From assembly GCA_913041945.1 (NCBI GenBank), contig CAJWIT010000013.1:1-35468 (forward strand): a stretch of DNA of 35,468 bases. The letters are read 5' to 3'. The DNA is from an uncultured Fidelibacterota bacterium (lineage in GTDB: Bacteria > Fidelibacterota > Marinisomatia > Marinisomatales > UBA8229). Shown here piece after piece: positions 33,121-35,468 of this stretch. Numbering within the stretch: the stretch's first letter is position 1; each line of letters starts with the position of its first letter. The translations under genes were made by a program, and so were the position numbers. Below the pieces are notes generated by a model. It did no database searches. It worked only from the letters and a program-made list of their open reading frames with translations, and had not been told where the DNA came from.

Positions 33121-34711
33121 GAACGCTTCGGGCTTTTGATTCCCTTTTTTCCATGAGTGAACGAAGGAGAATCATGCACTCTTTTTGTTTTTCACCCATC
33201 CCAATGGCTTTAAAAATACGATCGTCTACCCGTTTTCTGTCTTCCTGTTCCAATTCTGTTCGCCAATTATAAATCGGTCGTTCTAAAAATCCTGAGAGAT
33301 TGGAAGGGAATTTTATATTAGCGAAAAGCGGAATCGGTAATTTAACGAGATCATTTTTTACCAAACGGACGGCGCCTCCTCCCAGCCCTCTCCTTCCAAA
33401 AAGCTCAACCATGAGCCACACCCAGGAAGAGTTCATTACGTAAGCCCATGCTTCCACATTTTTTCCATCCTTCGGATGCAAGCCGTAAAACGTATGTTCA
33501 AAGGGAAGATTATCCTGATTCCATATAACTACATGGCGACCACCTCGGAGGTCAATCCACAAGAGAGGCGCTTTTCTTATTGAAAAACCTGCCCCATTTT
33601 TTTGAATCCAGGATTGAACATCTGATTGGGTAAATCTTATGGAAGTTGTCTCCTTTGGGCTCCGGATGGCGGGAAGGGAGTTGTCTGTTTTTTGCTGATG
33701 GTAGTAGGCACGATTATTCCCGGTGATGATCCCGGAACAAACAGAGAATTCGTCACCGATTGCTCCTAACGCTTTGTTCTCTGTTATTTGTTTGAGAAGC
33801 CATGAAGGACACCTGAATAGAGATCCATGCCAGCCAAGGTCTAATAACCGTAACCTTTCCTGGGAAATTGATTTGCTCTTTTGATCCAAGTTTACAATTA
33901 TTTGATTATTTTTCGCAGGATTTTTACGAATGCCTGAGATAATCACTGTGTTGACTTCCTGCTTGAAGTGCCGCGAACCCGAATCAGTTATTGATAAAAG
34001 TTGAAATTCATCTCTGAACAGTGTCCTTAATATTTCTCCGTATGAATTGTCCATCCAGCTGTTTGGAATGATAAATGTGAACACTCCATTTTTATTCAAA
34101 TTCTTTAATACTTTCAGTAGAAAATAAATGTACAAATCACAGCGTACAGATAATTTTATACCGGGAAACTCAGGTTGAAATTGTTCAATGAGCTTTTGCT
34201 TATAATCTGAAGATAAATATTCCTGCCGTACATAGGGCGGATTAGCAATAATCACATCCACAGGTTTTTTTGGTTTGCTATTGAGATAATCACTGTGAAT
34301 CAAATGAGGAGAAAAGCTCATATTTCGTTTACAGGCTTCCAGAATTTTACTGTTAATTTCCCATCCGTGAACATGCTCTGCTTCCCATCCTCTTTTTATT
34401 TGATAATCATATTTTTTACAAAGGCCATATATCTCCCGGCAAAGTGTTTCAAGAAAAATCCCATCTCCTGCTGAGGGATCTTGAAATTGATACTCACAAA
34501 GGATGTTGAGAAAATTTTCGCCGGTTCTTCTCTCTGCTAATCCGGTTATGAACGTATGATATTGATCATGCGATACGTTTGGAAAATCCTGAACCAAGCG
34601 CCAGAAAATTGCTTCCCTGACCATGAATAGTGCATGCTCATTTGGGGTAAACACAACTCCTTCATCAGGATCTGCACGATTATTGAGATATTGGGAGGTT
34701 ACTTTTAGAAT
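33113..34711 (-). CDS. N6-adenine DNA methyltransferase (Eco57I/TaqI-like)
   Basis: SAM-dependent adenine methyltransferase. From the GTG at 34654 it is 513 residues; motif I is DPSAGDGIF (59-67), the catalytic motif IV is NPPY (138-141), then LYIYFLLKVLKNL, FIIPNSWMDNSYGEILR and a C-terminal target-recognition part (WIDLRGGRHVVIWN, LFGRRGLGGGAVRLVKNDLV). I place the start at 34711, an ATT codon 8 bases after AGGAGG. The upstream 19 codons are in frame and complete motif X (GVVFTPNEHALFMV), which the GTG start cuts. No restriction gene is recognised beside it, so it may be solitary. It overlaps the carboxyltransferase gene by 8 bases, an odd pairing. Confidence 0.82.
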   Translation of the reverse strand: MLKVTSQYLNNRADPDEGVVFTPNEHALFMVREAIFWRLVQDFPNVSHDQYHTFITGLAERRTGENFLNILCEYQFQDPSAGDGIFLETLCREIYGLCKKYDYQIKRGWEAEHVHGWEINSKILEACKRNMSFSPHLIHSDYLNSKPKKPVDVIIANPPYVRQEYLSSDYKQKLIEQFQPEFPGIKLSVRCDLYIYFLLKVLKNLNKNGVFTFIIPNSWMDNSYGEILRTLFRDEFQLLSITDSGSRHFKQEVNTVIISGIRKNPAKNNQIIVNLDQKSKSISQERLRLLDLGWHGSLFRCPSWLLKQITENKALGAIGDEFSVCSGIITGNNRAYYHQQKTDNSLPAIRSPKETTSIRFTQSDVQSWIQKNGAGFSIRKAPLLWIDLRGGRHVVIWNQDNLPFEHTFYGLHPKDGKNVEAWAYVMNSSWVWLMVELFGRRGLGGGAVRLVKNDLVKLPIPLFANIKFPSNLSGFLERPIYNWRTELEQEDRKRVDDRIFKAIGMGEKQKECMILLRSLMEKRESKARSVHD

Positions 34712-34717
34712 TTTGAA

Positions 34718-34727
34718 CTCCTCCTTT
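34718..34727 (-). promoter_or_regulatory. Strong ribosome site pointing to an AUU start
   Basis: AAAGGAGGAG on the minus strand is the best Shine-Dalgarno sequence in this gene group. No ATG, GTG or TTG lies 4-10 bases downstream; the only known start codon type there is ATT at 34709-34711, in frame with the methyltransferase. Confidence 0.55.
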
Positions 34728-34797
34728 ATTATATGGGAATTATAGACCCAAAGTGGCCAAAAATATCAGAATAATTGAATTTTTTCATGGAAAGTGA

Positions 34798-35468
34798 TCA
34801 TAAATTGACCCAGGCGGGTCCATCTCCTCCTTCGGGCGGGACCCAGTCAATGATCTGGTACGGATCTATAATATCACAGGTTTTGCAATGAACACAGTTC
34901 GAAAAATTGATTTGAAGTTTCCTGGTTTCTCCTTCTCCAACCATTTCATAGACATCAGCAGGGCAAAAATTTTCACATGGATTCCCAAATTCCTCTGGAC
35001 ATTTTGTTATACAGACATCCGAATCACGAACATGCAAATGTGGAATTTGATCTTCCTCATGGGCTGTAGCAGAATGGTAGACGTCAGTTACTTTATCAAA
35101 CAGATATTTTCCATCAAAACTTAATTCGTTATACCGGTTTTCAATTTTGCCTTTCTCCATCCTTAAATGTCCCGATTCACTGGACATTCGGTTTTTAAGT
35201 CCCCAGCCTCTTCCTCCTGTAACCAGTCCCATTCCGGCATTTATGAGCCCTCCAAATAATCCGTGGTCAAATGCCTGGTGAAAATTGCGAACCTTCCATA
35301 ATTCGTCTCTCAGCCAGCTTGAGTTTATCTTCTTCTCGAAATCTGAAAGTGTTTCATCAGAAAAATTATTTTCACTTAACGCACCCACAATTGTTTCTGC
35401 AGCCAGCATCCCCGATTTCATTGCAAGATGAATTCCTTTTAATCTTTGTCCATTCATAAAACCGGCGG
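34798..35468 (-). CDS. Electron transfer flavoprotein-ubiquinone oxidoreductase, C-terminal part
   Basis: Membrane-associated flavo-Fe-S enzyme that passes electrons from ETF (fed by acyl-CoA dehydrogenases) to the quinone pool. The 5' end is beyond the right edge; about 222 residues remain. The visible part begins AGFMNGQRLKGIHLAMKSGM, the FAD-domain end that the family shares. It finishes with the [4Fe-4S] ferredoxin-like domain: NPCENFCPADVYEM, INFSNCVHCKTCDIIDPYQI and WVPPEGGDGPAW. The four cluster cysteines expected for ETF-QO are present. It fits a cell that oxidises fatty or amino acids aerobically, in line with the acyl-CoA synthetase and quinone gene in this window. The frame is open to base 35468, so the ATG at 35457 is internal, not the start. 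Confidence 0.93.
   Translation of the reverse strand, partial: AGFMNGQRLKGIHLAMKSGMLAAETIVGALSENNFSDETLSDFEKKINSSWLRDELWKVRNFHQAFDHGLFGGLINAGMGLVTGGRGWGLKNRMSSESGHLRMEKGKIENRYNELSFDGKYLFDKVTDVYHSATAHEEDQIPHLHVRDSDVCITKCPEEFGNPCENFCPADVYEMVGEGETRKLQINFSNCVHCKTCDIIDPYQIIDWVPPEGGDGPAWVNL

Noticed and set aside
33113-34711. A complete restriction-modification system
   Set aside because: No restriction endonuclease can be recognised; the interrupted small gene at 30809-31324 is only a speculative candidate.

Overview
The window looks like a chromosomal segment of an aerobic, moderately AT-rich Gram-negative bacterium of the Fibrobacterota-Chlorobiota-Bacteroidota (FCB) side of the tree. My best guess is Candidatus Marinimicrobia/Neomarinimicrobiota (SAR406) or a close relative. 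The guess rests on several gene types together: a large TonB-dependent receptor with a carboxypeptidase-like N-terminal domain and many calcium-loop repeats, a secreted PqqB-like hydrolase of the type seen in Bacteroidota, a mitochondrial-type citrate synthase, an Rrf2-led suf operon with sufT, and ETF-quinone oxidoreductase. No rRNA, tRNA, CRISPR array, transposase or phage structural gene was seen, and no marker gene settles the taxonomy.

Layout. (1) 1-13286, all on the minus strand. The segment holds a TonB-dependent receptor (cut by the left edge), a secreted protein-isoaspartate methyltransferase, a two-gene nuclease pair (PD-(D/E)XK plus DEDDh exonuclease), a membrane-anchored PHP-type DUF3604 protein, a sulfotransferase, a very AT-rich outer-membrane-type protein, a TM1586-type nitroreductase, a secreted PqqB-like hydrolase and a GNAT acetyltransferase. 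A short repeat occurs three times here (6351, 9751 and 10935) and marks an accessory, AT-rich stretch. (2) 13434-17650, plus strand. A PAS domain fused to a MenA/UbiA prenyltransferase is followed by citrate synthase and malate dehydrogenase, closed by a strong intrinsic terminator. (3) 17688-24212, plus strand. The suf operon runs rrf2-sufB-sufC-sufD-sufE-sufT-sufS and then a dCMP deaminase-like gene, with a visible promoter and an IscR-like palindrome over the first start codon. (4) 24296-30812, plus strand. A branched-chain-amino-acid-type (HAAT) ABC importer (livH-livM-binding protein-livG-livF) is followed by a long-chain-type acyl-CoA synthetase, with an intrinsic terminator inside the operon. 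(5) 30809-35468, minus strand. In transcription order this holds the C-terminal part of ETF-quinone oxidoreductase (cut by the right edge), an N6-adenine DNA methyltransferase, a one-piece AccA-AccD carboxyltransferase, and an unknown small gene interrupted by an in-frame TAG.

How the parts fit. Much of the window is aerobic energy and carbon metabolism: TCA enzymes, quinone synthesis, ETF-QO, Fe-S cluster assembly, acyl-CoA activation and malonyl-CoA formation. The importer next to the acyl-CoA synthetase suggests uptake and CoA activation of a carboxylate, rather than simple amino-acid import. The least ordinary items are the PAS-prenyltransferase fusion, the A-then-D order of the fused carboxyltransferase, the amber-interrupted gene whose frame stays open to an interlocked convergent stop, the probable AUU start of the methyltransferase, and the dense calcium-loop array in the receptor. 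All functions are read from motifs and remembered families; no database search was run.
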